A stretch of 64,000 nucleotides of DNA from Dillenia suffruticosa (lineage: Eukaryota; Streptophyta; Magnoliopsida; Dilleniales; Dilleniaceae). Position numbers and translations under genes: made by a program. Below, one piece after another: positions 32,480-43,936 of this stretch (its first letter is position 1; each line of letters starts with the position of its first letter). Where the stretch lies: contig JAVTVX010000027.1 of assembly GCA_033439265.1 (NCBI GenBank), positions 8,881,001-8,945,000 of the forward strand, in the 5' to 3' direction. The notes beneath the pieces were generated by a model that ran no database searches, had not been told where the DNA came from, and saw nothing but the letters and a program-made list of their open reading frames with translations.

Positions 32480-35400
32480 TCACTAGTTTCTTACATTTAT
32501 GGATTGTAAATTCAGGAGTTATCGACCACGTAACTCAAGATAGGAGTACGTACGTAGAGTTCTAGTGAGTGAGTCCTCAAGCTAAGAGGATTCACATCAG
32601 GAACGGAGCATTTGTCATCATCAGCAGAGAGATGCAAGTTTGAGTTGCAATGTGGACAGACTCTATATTTAAATGACGTTTTTTTTATGCTCCAAATATT
32701 TGACGAAACTTAATTTCAATACTTTTGATTGCTGAGGATATGTTTTGCCTTTTTTTTTTGAAAACTCTAATGTTTTTATTAGTTATGACAATTTTTTCGA
32801 TTGTTTTGGTTCTATCCATTATGAACTGTATGCGCTGGATATTGTTCCTTTTAATGGTATTTTTTGTTATTTTTTCATTAGTCCTACGTCTAGTTACGCT
32901 GATTGAGAAGTAAATCAGTGGCATAGTAGATATGGATACATAAGACAAGAGATGATGGACTGGTTAGCAGGGAGTGGTCTATTGAACCCGTAACCAGGTT
33001 TGAGTTATCTGTGTGTGAATTTTGCCTAGTCGGCAAAGATACAAGAAAACTATTTGACAACACAATGAGAGTTGGAATTTCATTGCAATTGGTCCACTCC
33101 GATATCTATGACCTATGAGCATGAGAGCCCGAAATGGAGTTGTGTGGTTTATTACATTCGTAGAGGATTATACGAGTATCAATTACGTTTATTTGATCTT
33201 GCATAAGTATGAAGTATTGGAATACTAAAGAAGATTTATTAGCAAGATTGAAAACCAGTTAGACTTAAGAGTGAAAACTCGCAAAACTGATGGGGGCACG
33301 AATTTTTGTTAGAACTACACAGAAAGCTCTGTTGCGAGAAGGATATTACTAGACAGTTGACTATTCATGTTATTTCTCAACAAAATGGAGTAGCCGAGAA
33401 GAGGAATATGACTTTGTTAGAGCCAGTGAGGTCTATGATGGCACAGACCAATTTGCTCATGTCCTATTGGTGAGATGTTTTATTAACTACAACCTACGTC
33501 CTCAACCACATCTCATTAAAGCTTGCAGTTAGTGCCCCATTTGAGCTTTGGACAAGGAGGTAACTTGACCTTAACCACTTAAGGTCATACGGTTGTATCA
33601 CGTATGATCACAATTTCTCTCATTCACATGACAAGTTAGCCTTGCGAGAAAGAAATATATCTTCAATAAGATACTCAGAACACTCTAGGGGGCATGTGTT
33701 CTTAAGTGAGCATATAGATGACAGTGTTACTGAGATTAGTCTCGTGTTGCCACATTCCTTAAGGATAATTTTCCTAAGAGAGGTGAAACCAATTAAGACT
33801 CTACCTTTTATTCGATGGATAGGCTAAATAGCTCAGCTGAGCTCAGTGATGGGACCGAAGAACCGATTAAGGATTTTGATCCTAGTGAGAATGATCCATC
33901 AAGAGAGATGGATAAGTCAGTGACTCAAGTGAGTCCCGCGGCAAGATACAAGAATCCATTATGGATTTTCGTCCCAGTAGGAGCGATCCATCGAGAGGTA
34001 AAATCAATCGGGATTTTAACTTAATAAGATGGATGAATCTAGTGACTCAAGTGAGCCCAGCAGTGGGACACAAAAAAAACCCATTATGGATTTTGGTTCT
34101 AGTGGGAGCAATCCATCTAGAGATAAAGAGTTTCTCTCTCCTCGTAGAACTATTGAGGGCGCATGCTTAAATGTCACTTCCCGAATGAGAGTAAGACCCT
34201 CATTGTGATTTTTAAGGATGATGAGAAATTTAAAACAGTCATGGAAACTCTCATAGGTTTTTTACAAAGAACCATTATTGAAGGCCATATATGAAAATAA
34301 GGAGTCAATGAAAATCAATAAGGTTTGGGACCTAGTTGATTTGCCTGATAGCAGAAAGACCATTGAGAACGAGTAAGTTCTCAACGACCTAGTTGATTTG
34401 CCTAAGGACAGAAGAACCATTGGAAACAAAAAGGTTCTCAAGATCAAGAGAAAGGTCGACGAATCAATTGAAAGGTATATAAAGCCCGTCTAGTAACGAA
34501 GGGTTACAATTAGACAAGGGGTTGGACTATTGAGAAGTCGTAGTCCAATTTATCTCAATCCGTTTACTTTTTTAGTGATTATCATGAATATGGATTTGGA
34601 GTTATACCAGATGGATGTAAAGACCACTTTCCGTAATGAAAGTCTGGATGAGGCTTCCTACATGGAGCAACCCTCTAGATTTGTTCTAATAGATCATGAG
34701 GACAAAGTTTGTTGACTTTAGAAGTCGATATATGAGCTAAAATAGTCATCCATGAGGTAATATCTAAGATTTTACAAGGAGGTAATATTTTATGGTTTTA
34801 TTATAATCGAGGAGAATCATTGTGTTTGTCTGAAATGTTCTAATGACTCTTTTATGATCATATTTTTATATGTGCATGACATTCTGTTGGTTGGAAATGA
34901 CAGAGAGTATCTAATGACCATTGAAATATGGTTATTGTCGAATTCTGACATGAAAAATATATGTGAGACTTAGTTCATTCTCGGAGTAAGGATCCAGAGG
35001 GATCGCTCGAAAAACATATTGACTCTTTAACAAAAGTTCAACATCAAGAAGATTCTTGAGCATTCGAGATAAATGAATACAAACCATTAGATACTCTTAT
35101 CGCTAAATACGAAAACCTGAGTCTTGAAATGTGCCTTATAACTTAGGAAGAAATAAGAGAGTTGAGTAGAATCCCTTATTCCAGTGTAATGTGTAGTTTA
35201 GTGTATGCGATGAGGCGTACACGATCAGACATTTATTTTACAGTCGATTTGGTGAGTAGGTATCAATTGAATTCTGGAAGGGATCATTGGAGAGCAGTAA
35301 AAAGGATTCTAAAATATCTCAAGCAACTGTGAACCTCTCCTTGTGTTATGGATGAGGTGATTTGCGACTCATTAAGTATTCAAATACCAATTGGGGTAGC

Positions 35401-35860
35401 GATCTGGATAAATGCAAATCAACATCAGTTTTTGTTGTCGTGCTCAATAAATGGTACCATGTCTTGGAGGAGTAATAAGCAAATCTGTGTATCTCTATTT
35501 ATAATAGAGGTTAAGCTTGTGGCATGCTCAATGGCGTTTCAAGAGAGTGTTTGGTTTCGGAGATTTCTAGATGACTTAGGAGTTGTATTAGAAAGTAGGA
35601 GACCAATGATGATTTATAGTGTTAATCAGGCAGCATTGTCTATAATTGAAACTCTAAATATTACAGTAAGACCAAACATATTGATACCAAATACCATTTT
35701 GTGAGAGATATCACCGAAGATGGTGTAGTGATGTCTAAGTATATTTTTGGTACATCATGGTGGTTGATCCCTTCACCAAACTCATTATGAGAGATTCCTT
35801 TGTAAGACATATGGAATCATTGGTTTACATAAATTTGACATTTCTCACTATGTACTGATT
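32480..35860 (+). pseudogene. Copia C pol relic (protease, integrase, RT, RNase H)
   Basis: In order on the plus strand: a protease remnant around 32500 (WIVNSG, with the catalytic DSG Asp changed to Asn); pre-integrase WHSRYGYIRQEMMDWLAGSG (32920) and CEFCLVGKDTRKLFDN; integrase with LVHSDIYDL and a QQNGVAEKRNMTLL-like region near 33380; FIRYSEHSRGHVFLSEH; reverse transcriptase with RLVTKGY (34480) and LEYQMDVKTTF-like segments (34590); PYSSVMCSLVYAMRRTRSDI (35180); and RNase H with MSWRSNKQICVSLFIIEVKL (35459). There is a stop or frameshift every hundred bases or so, so it is non-functional. Confidence 0.85.
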
Positions 35861-36973
35861 TTAATGTTTATTAATATATATGACATATGTGTATAGTATA
35901 TAGTCACAAGTTGATTTTTTCCATTTATTTATTGTCATATATTATGTAGTATATTATGATAAAAGATACGTCAGACAGGTGTGCTCGACTCTCACACACG
36001 AATGATCACCTCCAACTCTAAGTGAGCGGAGATGAGACGGTTTCTAATCGTAAGAGGTTTTGAGAGTGGTCCTACTAAAACATAAGTCGTCTTAATATGT
36101 GTTTAGGATGAGATCATATGCGATATGACCGACATGGATATATCCACGTCCATGTTGCTTGTAAGAAGCCAACTTGAGATCTCAGATGTCACCTGCGTCA
36201 AGTGATATCATCTCTGAAATACTATTTTTGAGATCTCTAGGGTAAAGTTTAATGTGTAGATTGAGTTTCATACCTGCATAGTATTAGAAAAATCTGACAT
36301 ATACCCTTTTGAGAGATGGAGGAATAACAATATGGCACGTGTTTCATACCGCGTGTGATAAAACAACCAAGGGATAGTGTGAACTATTATTTGAGACGAT
36401 AGTATAAGTATGAATCCTGTTCCCATTGTATGAAACCCGAGATCCATTAGGTGGGATCTCTTGTATCCTTACAACTTTCGTCTTTCTCTTGAGATTTTAT
36501 TTTGGTATTGCTACTTTAGTATGTTATCAAAAAACCATGGTTGATTCGATTTGGCAGTGCATCTGTAGGAAAGCAGTTAAGATAAGATTGAAAGTTAGTA
36601 GTACGAAAGGAATGCCAATAAGCATTACATCATAGTGTTGTATTCACTGGCCGCCCTATTATGTTTATCTATGTTGGGATTCAAACATGATAGTGAATAC
36701 ACAATCGAGCAATAAATTAGGGATCACTTTCATTGAGAAAAATGACTCGATAGATGTAATTGCATTGAGTTTAGGATACAGCGAGTTCTTTTTTGTACTA
36801 ACAGTGACTTCTCGATCATTTTAATAGGTGTAACGAGAAGTCTTTGTTTGCAGGTGTATTCGCCAGTCGCACGACGCCCAATTCTGTATGAAAATCCAAT
36901 TTGGTGATGTAATAAGTTGCATGAATTCTGATCTTGTAATAGATGTAAAATACTCTCGTGTGCAACTGTGAGA

Positions 36974-37524
36974 TGTCGGTAGTTATGCCCACAATGGGGC
37001 ATTTTTGTTTAAACAAGGTTTAATAATTTTTAATAACCATTTCACTAACCAACTATAATATAGAAATGTAACTCCTCGTTTAGTTAAAACGTGTGCCTAT
37101 GTGAAAAGAGGATGGATTTCTTTTTCTGTGAAGACGTGTGCACAATGGTCATCCATGTCTTGCAGAGAATAATTGAAGAAGGCAAGATTGTACCTTTAGA
37201 CTTGAGAGTACAGAGCCAAAAAAATGAAATTGCACAATTGAGAGATCATTCTCAATAGAAAAAAAAGAAATTAAGGGTTTGAGAAATTTTTTGAATAGAA
37301 AAATTTCTCCCATCATTGGAGAACACCGCACTTAGGATTGAGGCGCCATGACATTACTATGGTGGTTCATTTTCGTGATCACCATTTCGACCGTGCAATC
37401 CGTATGAAAGAGTTCGCAGATCAATTGATTTTTGGGAAGTCTAAATATCGAGATATTTATCCAAAAATTTTAGACTTTTAATTTATACGTTCCCGTATGC
37501 GCATTTAGTCTAATAAATCCAACA
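36974..37524 (+). repeat. 3' LTR of copia C
   Basis: The direct-repeat partner of 29875-30425. It ends CTAATAAATCCAACA, followed by CTAAC. Confidence 0.92.
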
Positions 37525-39079
37525 CTAACTAAAAACATTTTTAACTTACTAACCATTATTAAACATTAACAAATACTGAGGATAGAAAGTAAGAAGAAAA
37601 GCAAATACTAAACCGATATACGTATGAAGCAATGAAAAACAATCAATCCTATATCACTTCTAAACTATGCCCTACCAAACTTCTATTAATGTCCATCATT
37701 GAAACTAATAGTACTAAACAAAAGAAAAAAATATATCCATTTATGTAAAATATGCAATCTTTTATTTTTTATTTTTTTTGTATATGTCCAAAATCCTAAA
37801 CTTGTGGATTGTTCAAATTATAAACAAATTATATACATATATATACATATGTGTGCGTATATATATGCAATATTTGCTCCAATTTTGTTATCAAATCATT
37901 GATATCTATATACATAAAAGTAAACTAGTCAATGATGTTATATACATAAAAGATCAAAAAAAAAAAAGATAAGGATAAAGTAATTGGCTATAGAAAAATA
38001 TACATAAATGAATTTAGGAATGACTAAGGAATTTATGACTCAAAGCATGACTAAGGAAAATTAGGAATTTATAAAATGCAAAACTATGTTGTTACTCTTT
38101 ATAACTCAAATCAATGTGCTTTGTTTTAAACTCTAAACTCTAAACTTCAAATTCTAAACTCTTAACCCCTAATTTTATCATAATTTTGTCCTAATTTTGT
38201 TATAATTTTTCCTTAATTATAACGTAATAATATGAACAAACCCTAATGTAACCTTAATTTAATCTAATTTTGCTCTAATTTTACCCTAATTATAGCATAA
38301 TAATATGAACAAATCTTGATTTAACTAAATTTCATTATAATTTCGTCATAATTTCGTCTTATTATAACATGATAATATGAATAAACCTAACTTCACTCTA
38401 ATTTTGTCCTAATCTTTTCCTACCCTAAAACCTATTCATGTATCGATGTTTAGAAACATTAAATATATATATTAATGGTTGCAGAAATGGAGGAACTTAC
38501 CTTCAGTAGAAGATGGCGTCTAATAGTTTATCAAGCTTGTGAATTTTCTAATAATCGGAGATTATTTACCTTGATTATCGCATATAGTTTATGTCTGGAT
38601 GGGGTCTAAGAGTCAATAGTAGTTAATGTAAGTGTTTAACATCAAGCATGATGTATAAAGTAATTTCTTAAAACATAATACGAATGGAAATTAGTACTCT
38701 ATGGCTATATATAGTTTATATGCTATTAATTTTGAGTATATATGAATAAACTTATAAATAGATAAACATTCAGTCAAACTGTAACCAAAATAATTAAAAT
38801 TGAAATCATCGATTTAATTTGATTATACAATTTTCATAATTATATCTTAACGAAATATACTGAACACCAACAATTCGTTTGATCAAATTAGGTGGTTAAT
38901 TCGGTTCAATTATCCAAATTAATAGAATTACTGAAATTTTTTACTGTAAGAGACTTTTAAGTATTATTGTCTTGTACTTATTTCTATGTAAATGTAATAT
39001 ATACATTCATTGTGACTATAAAAATTAATAGGAGTTCAAGACAAACTAGATCTAATACTAGGATCACAAAGAGCTGTAT
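37525..39079. other. AT-rich flank with short tandem repeats, possible exon of a TE
   Basis: No intact gene is seen. The part at 38100-38420 holds short repeats (separate entry). Near 38500 the minus strand has a possible exon ending CTGAAG|GTAAG, which could be an upstream exon of the split CACTA element; this is speculative. The rest is featureless AT-rich DNA. Confidence 0.35.
38120..38420 (+). repeat. CTCTAAAC-type and ~72-bp minisatellite repeats
   Basis: AAACTCTAAACTCTAAACTT at 38129 starts a run of degenerate CTAAAC words. TAATAATATGAAC recurs at about 38225 and 38299, and as TGATAATATGAAT at about 38370. Intervening copies of CTAATTTTG.TCTAATTTTA give a repeat of 71-74 bp in about three units. 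Confidence 0.7.
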
Positions 39080-39139
39080 ATGACAAAGATAGTATTAGAT
39101 ATGATCCTCCACATACACAAAAAAATTTGTATATGTTGT

Positions 39140-42100
39140 TTGTCAGAAGCTCTAAACAAATTAAAAACGAATGTCACATATGCATAAAGAAGGGATATAC
39201 AACACAAACTTGTAAACTTAAAAAGAAAATTAATCCACATAAGCAAACTAAAAAATAGAACACTCGAGAAACAAACCCAAATATCAGAAAACACAAAGAA
39301 AAAATGAAATGGATGCCTAAAACTAAAATTACTTTTAAAACTAACAGTGACAGACTCAAAAGAATCTTGGTACCAAAATCGAAGACATATTGAGTCTTGC
39401 TGCAGGTTTATTTTAAGGGTAAAGGAATTAAAGAGTCTGGTTTCTAGACAGCGGATGTTTACAGCATATGATTGATGATGCATCCAAATTCCATAGCTTA
39501 ACAATAAAGGAAGGAGGCAGAGTTGTCTTTGGAGATAACTCAAAGGGTATGATAGTTGGCATCGGCAACATAGGTAAATCCTCCACCCAAATTAAACATG
39601 TTTTGTTTGTTCAAGATTTGAAACATGATTTACTAAGTATTGGTCAATTGTGTGACAAGAGTTTTATTGTTCTATTTGATGATGTTAAATGTCTAATTAT
39701 TGATAAAATGTCGAAGAAAATAAAATTTAGAGAATCTCGAGAAGGAAACATTTATATAATAAATATAGATAATCTTCCTAAAATAGATAAAATCTGCCTA
39801 ATGGTAGTAAACAACGACAGTTTTAGACTGTGGTATATAAGACTAGGTCACACAAGTTTAGATCTTATATCAAAATTAATAAGAAAAGAATTAGTTAGAG
39901 AACTCCCTAAAATGAAGATTAAAAAAGATAGGTTGTGTAACGCTTACATGAAGGGAAAACAAACTAAAATCTCATTTAAATCCGAGAATATAGTATCAAC
40001 TTCTAAACCTCTTGAACTGCTTCATATAAATTTGTTTAGACCAACAAGAGCCCAAAGCTTAGGGGAAAGCACTATGGTCATAGATTATTACTCAAGATAC
40101 ATATAGGTTCTATTCTTAGCTAAAAATGAAGAAACCTCATTAGATTTCATCAAATTGTATAAAAGACTTCAAACAGAGAAAGATTGCACAATCAAATCCA
40201 TAAGAAAGTAACCAAGGCAAAGAATTTGAAAATCAACAAATGATCAAATTCTATGAGAAGTTAGGAATAAATCACAATTTTTCTACCTCTAGAACACTAT
40301 AACAAAATGGTATGATAGAAAGAAAAAACAAAACTCTAGAAGAAATGGCTAGTCCAATGCTTTGTGAAAAAAACCTCCCAAAGTACTTTTAGGCAAAAGC
40401 AATCAACACTGTCTATTATATTCTTAATAGAGCCTTACTACGATCAATTCTTAAGAAAGTTTCTTATGAAATTACATAAGAATAAGAAACCAAATATAGG
40501 ATATTTCCATATTTTTGGATGCAAGTGTTTCATCTTAAACAATAGAGAAACAGTTTAGGTAAATTTGAAGCACAAAGTGATGAAGACATTTTACTAAGAT
40601 ACTTCACCAATAGTAAGGTATACAGAGTATATAATAAACGAATAATGGTAGTTGAAGAATCAATATATGTAAAATTTGATGAATCAAAGACATCAATAAC
40701 AAATATATTGGACCACAATGAAATAAATAAACCCATGACAATCTCTGACCAAAAAAATTTCGAAGAAACAAAAGAAAAAAAAAACTAAAGATGAACAATC
40801 TCTAATAGAAAAAAATAAAAATCAAGAACCAAAATTCCCAATAGTAAGAAAAGAGTCCAAATACAAAAAACATAATAGAAAATCCTGAATTAAGAGTCAA
40901 AACTAGATCTAAACAACTGATGAGGCCTTAGATGATAAAAACTGGATATTAGCCATAGAAGAAGAGCAAGATCAACTCAAGAGAAATGAAGTTTGGGAAC
41001 TAGTCTCTAGGCCAAATATCACTTTGTCATATGAACTAAATAAGTGTTTAGAAATAAACTAGATGAACATGGCACAGAAACAAAGCTAAATTAGTGGCCA
41101 AAGGATACAGTTTGCCTTTACCCGCTACATGAACTTCAAACCATATCAAATGGACGTCAATAGGGCTTTGCTCAATGGGTGATAAATGAGACAGTTTATG
41201 TGGAGCAAACCCCGAGATTTGAAGATGCTAAATTCCCAAACCATGTGTATAGATTGTTAATAGCTCTATAAGGTCTTAAGTAAGCTCCTAGAGATCGATG
41301 TGAAAGATTTAATAATTTCCTAGTTGAAAATGGTTTTAGTAGAGGTAAAGTAGATACAATTTTTTTATTAAGAGAAATGACAGAGATCTCCTAATATTGC
41401 AAATATATGTAGATGACATAGTGTTTGGAAGCACCGATGAAGATCTCTGCAGAGAATTTGCTAAGTCAATGCAAACAGAATTTGAAATGAGTATGATGGA
41501 AGAATTAAATAATTTCTTGGGACTTCAGATAAAACAATTTGAGAAAGTATATTTATAAATCAGGCTAAATTCTCATAAGAGTTAGTGAAGAAATTTGGTC
41601 TTGAAAACTGCAAAGGAAGTACCATATCTATTAGCACAAGTGTGAAGATAGAAAAAGATGAGAAAGGGAAATCAGTATGCCAAAAATTATATAGAAGTGT
41701 GATAGGTTCCCTTCTCTGTCTTATAGCTTCTAGGCCAGACATTCAATTTAATGTGTGTCTATGTGTAAGATTCCAATCAGATCTTAAAGAGTTTCCTATG
41801 ATAGCAGTTAAGAGAATTCTTAGGTACGTACAAGACACTGTTAATTTAGGATTATGGTATGATAGAAACTCCAGTTCAACTTATATGGGTTCTCAGATGT
41901 AGACTATGCAGTATGTGGAATAGATAGACAAAGTATGAGCGGAAATGTCAATTCTTTGGAAGCTTGCCGATATTATGGTCTTCTAAAAAATAAAGTAGTG
42001 TGGCAACCTCAACCATAAAGACTGAGTATGTTACTGTTGGGCAATGTGGTAATAGATATTATGGATTAGAAACTAGATGAAAGATTATGGTTTGAATCTT

Positions 42101-42290
42101 GAGTGCACAACAGTTAAATGTGACAACACCAGTGTGATTAACTTGGCCAAGAATCCAAGGCACCATTCAAAAACTAAACACATTGAAATGAAATAACACA
42201 AATAGCTAACATATTTACAAGACCCCTAGATAGAAACAGGTTTCTTGAGCTTAAAAGGGAGCTAAGGATGCTAAAAGGAAATTAGAAAAG
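39140..42290 (+). pseudogene. Copia B gag-pol relic
   Basis: Domains in order: a decayed zinc knuckle (about 39175); protease with an intact WFLDSG motif, the Asp codon at 39447; pre-integrase REGNIYIINIDNLPK and LWYIRLGHTSLDLISKL, open to 40106; integrase ELLHINLFRPTRAQSLGEST (the usual D of DLFGP is N), a QQNGMIERKNKTLEEM-like motif near 40310 and IFGCKCFILNN; reverse transcriptase with FKPYQMDVNRALLNG (41136), an intact YVDDIVFGSTDED (41405) and LCLIASRPDIQFNVCL (41719); and RNase H with CDNTSVINLAKNPRHHSKTK (42120). Frameshifts and stops between them make it inactive. Confidence 0.85.
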
Positions 42291-42844
42291 AAGATGCAAT
42301 GATTCAAAAACAACTCAAAAGAATCAAGAAAATTTTCTAAAAAATTAAACTAAAGACAATCGACCGAATCAAACATGATTCAATCAATTGTATAAGAAAG
42401 TAAGAAAACATTTGACTAAAATAAAATTCCAGTCAACCAAGCTTTAAAACAGTCGATTGTTCTAATCAACTGTTTCATAAAAGAAGCTGAGTGAACAATC
42501 GACCAACAAAACAAACCGATCTAATGTTATTATAATAACAATCAATTGAAACATTCAACTAATTGATCAAAATTTTAAATCCTTAAGGAAATCAATCAAA
42601 TGCGTGAACAAAACATTCGACTAATATTGTACAAATCAACTGAAACAACTCCTATAATAAACCAATCAAGAGAAAATAGTCGAATGCCTAGACTAGACAT
42701 ACGACCATTATTGTTTTAATCGATTGAAAAACTCAGCACAATCGACTGAATATACAAAAACATTCGACCAATTGGGTGAATTGGTCGACCGTTGTGTATT
42801 TTTTGAGCTATGCCTAGTAACCCAATATTCAAAACAGTTGAATG

Positions 42845-43936
42845 CATAGTTATTAAACCTGACCTGCACATTGACTCATGCATCTTGAAATTTATGATTC
42901 AACCGGTTGATTGATTTAAAGATTGCTTTAAAATATCAAGACACCAATTGAAAATTTTTATTTAAAGATTGCTTTAAAATTTTAATTAAAAATATGATAA
43001 ATAAAACTAATAACGGATTCAGAGTACGAAAAAGGTTAAAGACTCCACTCATTACCACTCAAGTTATGTTAGATCTCAAAAGTGCCGAGAATATGAAATC
43101 TTACACACATTTCATAAACTAAAATAAAGAAAAGCACAACAAAAAATTGCGCAGTCAAAAAACAAAAGAAAAATCCAAAGCAACCCCTAATCAAACAAAC
43201 GATAGTAGAGAGGTCACAAGTCCAATCGGAGGATCCGATAGGGGTCTGCTATGCCAAATAAAGTCCCAGATAAGTTTGTTGTAGATAGGTTTGGTTTTTT
43301 CTTGAGGAGAAAACATCGTTGATTTCTTTCCCGAGTCTTATCAGAGGATCCAGTGGGGGTCTACTGCAGATTTATGTTGAATAAAGATCCAAATGAATTT
43401 GTTATAGATGGGTTTGGTCTTTTTAGGGGGGAAACTTCGTTGATTTCTTCCCCGAGTCTAATCAGAGGATCTAGTAGGGTTTGCTGCAATTTATGTTGAA
43501 TAAAGACCTAAGTGAGTTTGTTGCAGATGGGTTTAGTTTTTTTAAGGGGAAAACTTCGTTGATTTTTTCCCTGAGTTTGATCAAAGGATCCAATAGGATT
43601 AGATTTGCTCCCAATGGAATTTTAGTTTGTTGGTGGTAATTTGGGTTTCACCTAAGATCACATATTCAGGCTAATGCTAGGCAGGGATAACAGAGAGGGA
43701 GAGATCGTGAGGAGCTCGACCTTTAGACAAAGAAGAGAGAAGCGAAAAAGCGGAGATGAGATTAAAGGATTTTCTTAAAACACGCGGGTCACACGATTTC
43801 CTATTAACCTATATTGACCCGTGGGTTTTTTCAGTTCAATTGCATAAATGGTCATCTAGTGAACTAACCTATACATTGTGAGGTTAGAGTGTTGACTCAG
43901 TCTAACCAACATATCGCTTTGGGTTTAATAACTATG
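42845..43936. mobile_element. hAT-like non-autonomous element (1092 bp)
   Basis: The terminal inverted repeats are CATAGTTATTAAACC at 42845 and GGGTTTAATAACTATG ending at 43936 (15 bp perfect). They are flanked by identical 8-bp copies of GTTGAATG (42837-42844 and 43937-43944). An 8-bp target duplication is the hAT signature. There is no transposase. The interior has a three-copy tandem repeat (43223-43600) and a 20-bp direct repeat TTTAAAGATTGCTTTAAAAT (about 42915 and 42961). Confidence 0.88.
43223..43605 (+). repeat. ~119-bp tandem repeat, three copies plus partial
   Basis: GGATC-anchored units start near 43231, 43346, 43467 and 43586 (spacings 115, 121, 119). Each unit includes TTATGTTGAATAAAGA-like, GTTTGTTGCAGATGGGTTT-like and AAACTTCGTTGATTTCTTCC words. 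The fourth unit is cut short. Confidence 0.85.

Larger units (their letters stand above)
29875..37524 (+). mobile_element. Copia retrotransposon C, complete but decayed
   Basis: A 7.65-kb element with two LTRs of identical length (551 bp: 29875-30425 and 36974-37524), starting TGTTGG / TGTCGG and ending AACA. The 5 bp outside are CTAAT and CTAAC, a target duplication with one change. Inside are a primer-binding site, a GC-rich leader, gag (31.7-32.4 kb) and pol in copia order (32.5-35.8 kb). Many stops and indels and about 10% apparent LTR divergence by eye indicate an old insertion. Confidence 0.92.

Noticed and set aside
38120-38170. Interstitial telomere
   Set aside because: The words are CTCTAAAC-like, not a run of the plant telomere unit, and they grade into a minisatellite.
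39064-39543. 159-codon hydrophobic minus-strand frame
   Set aside because: Antisense to the copia B gag/protease region; hydrophobicity comes from reversed Lys/Asn codons.
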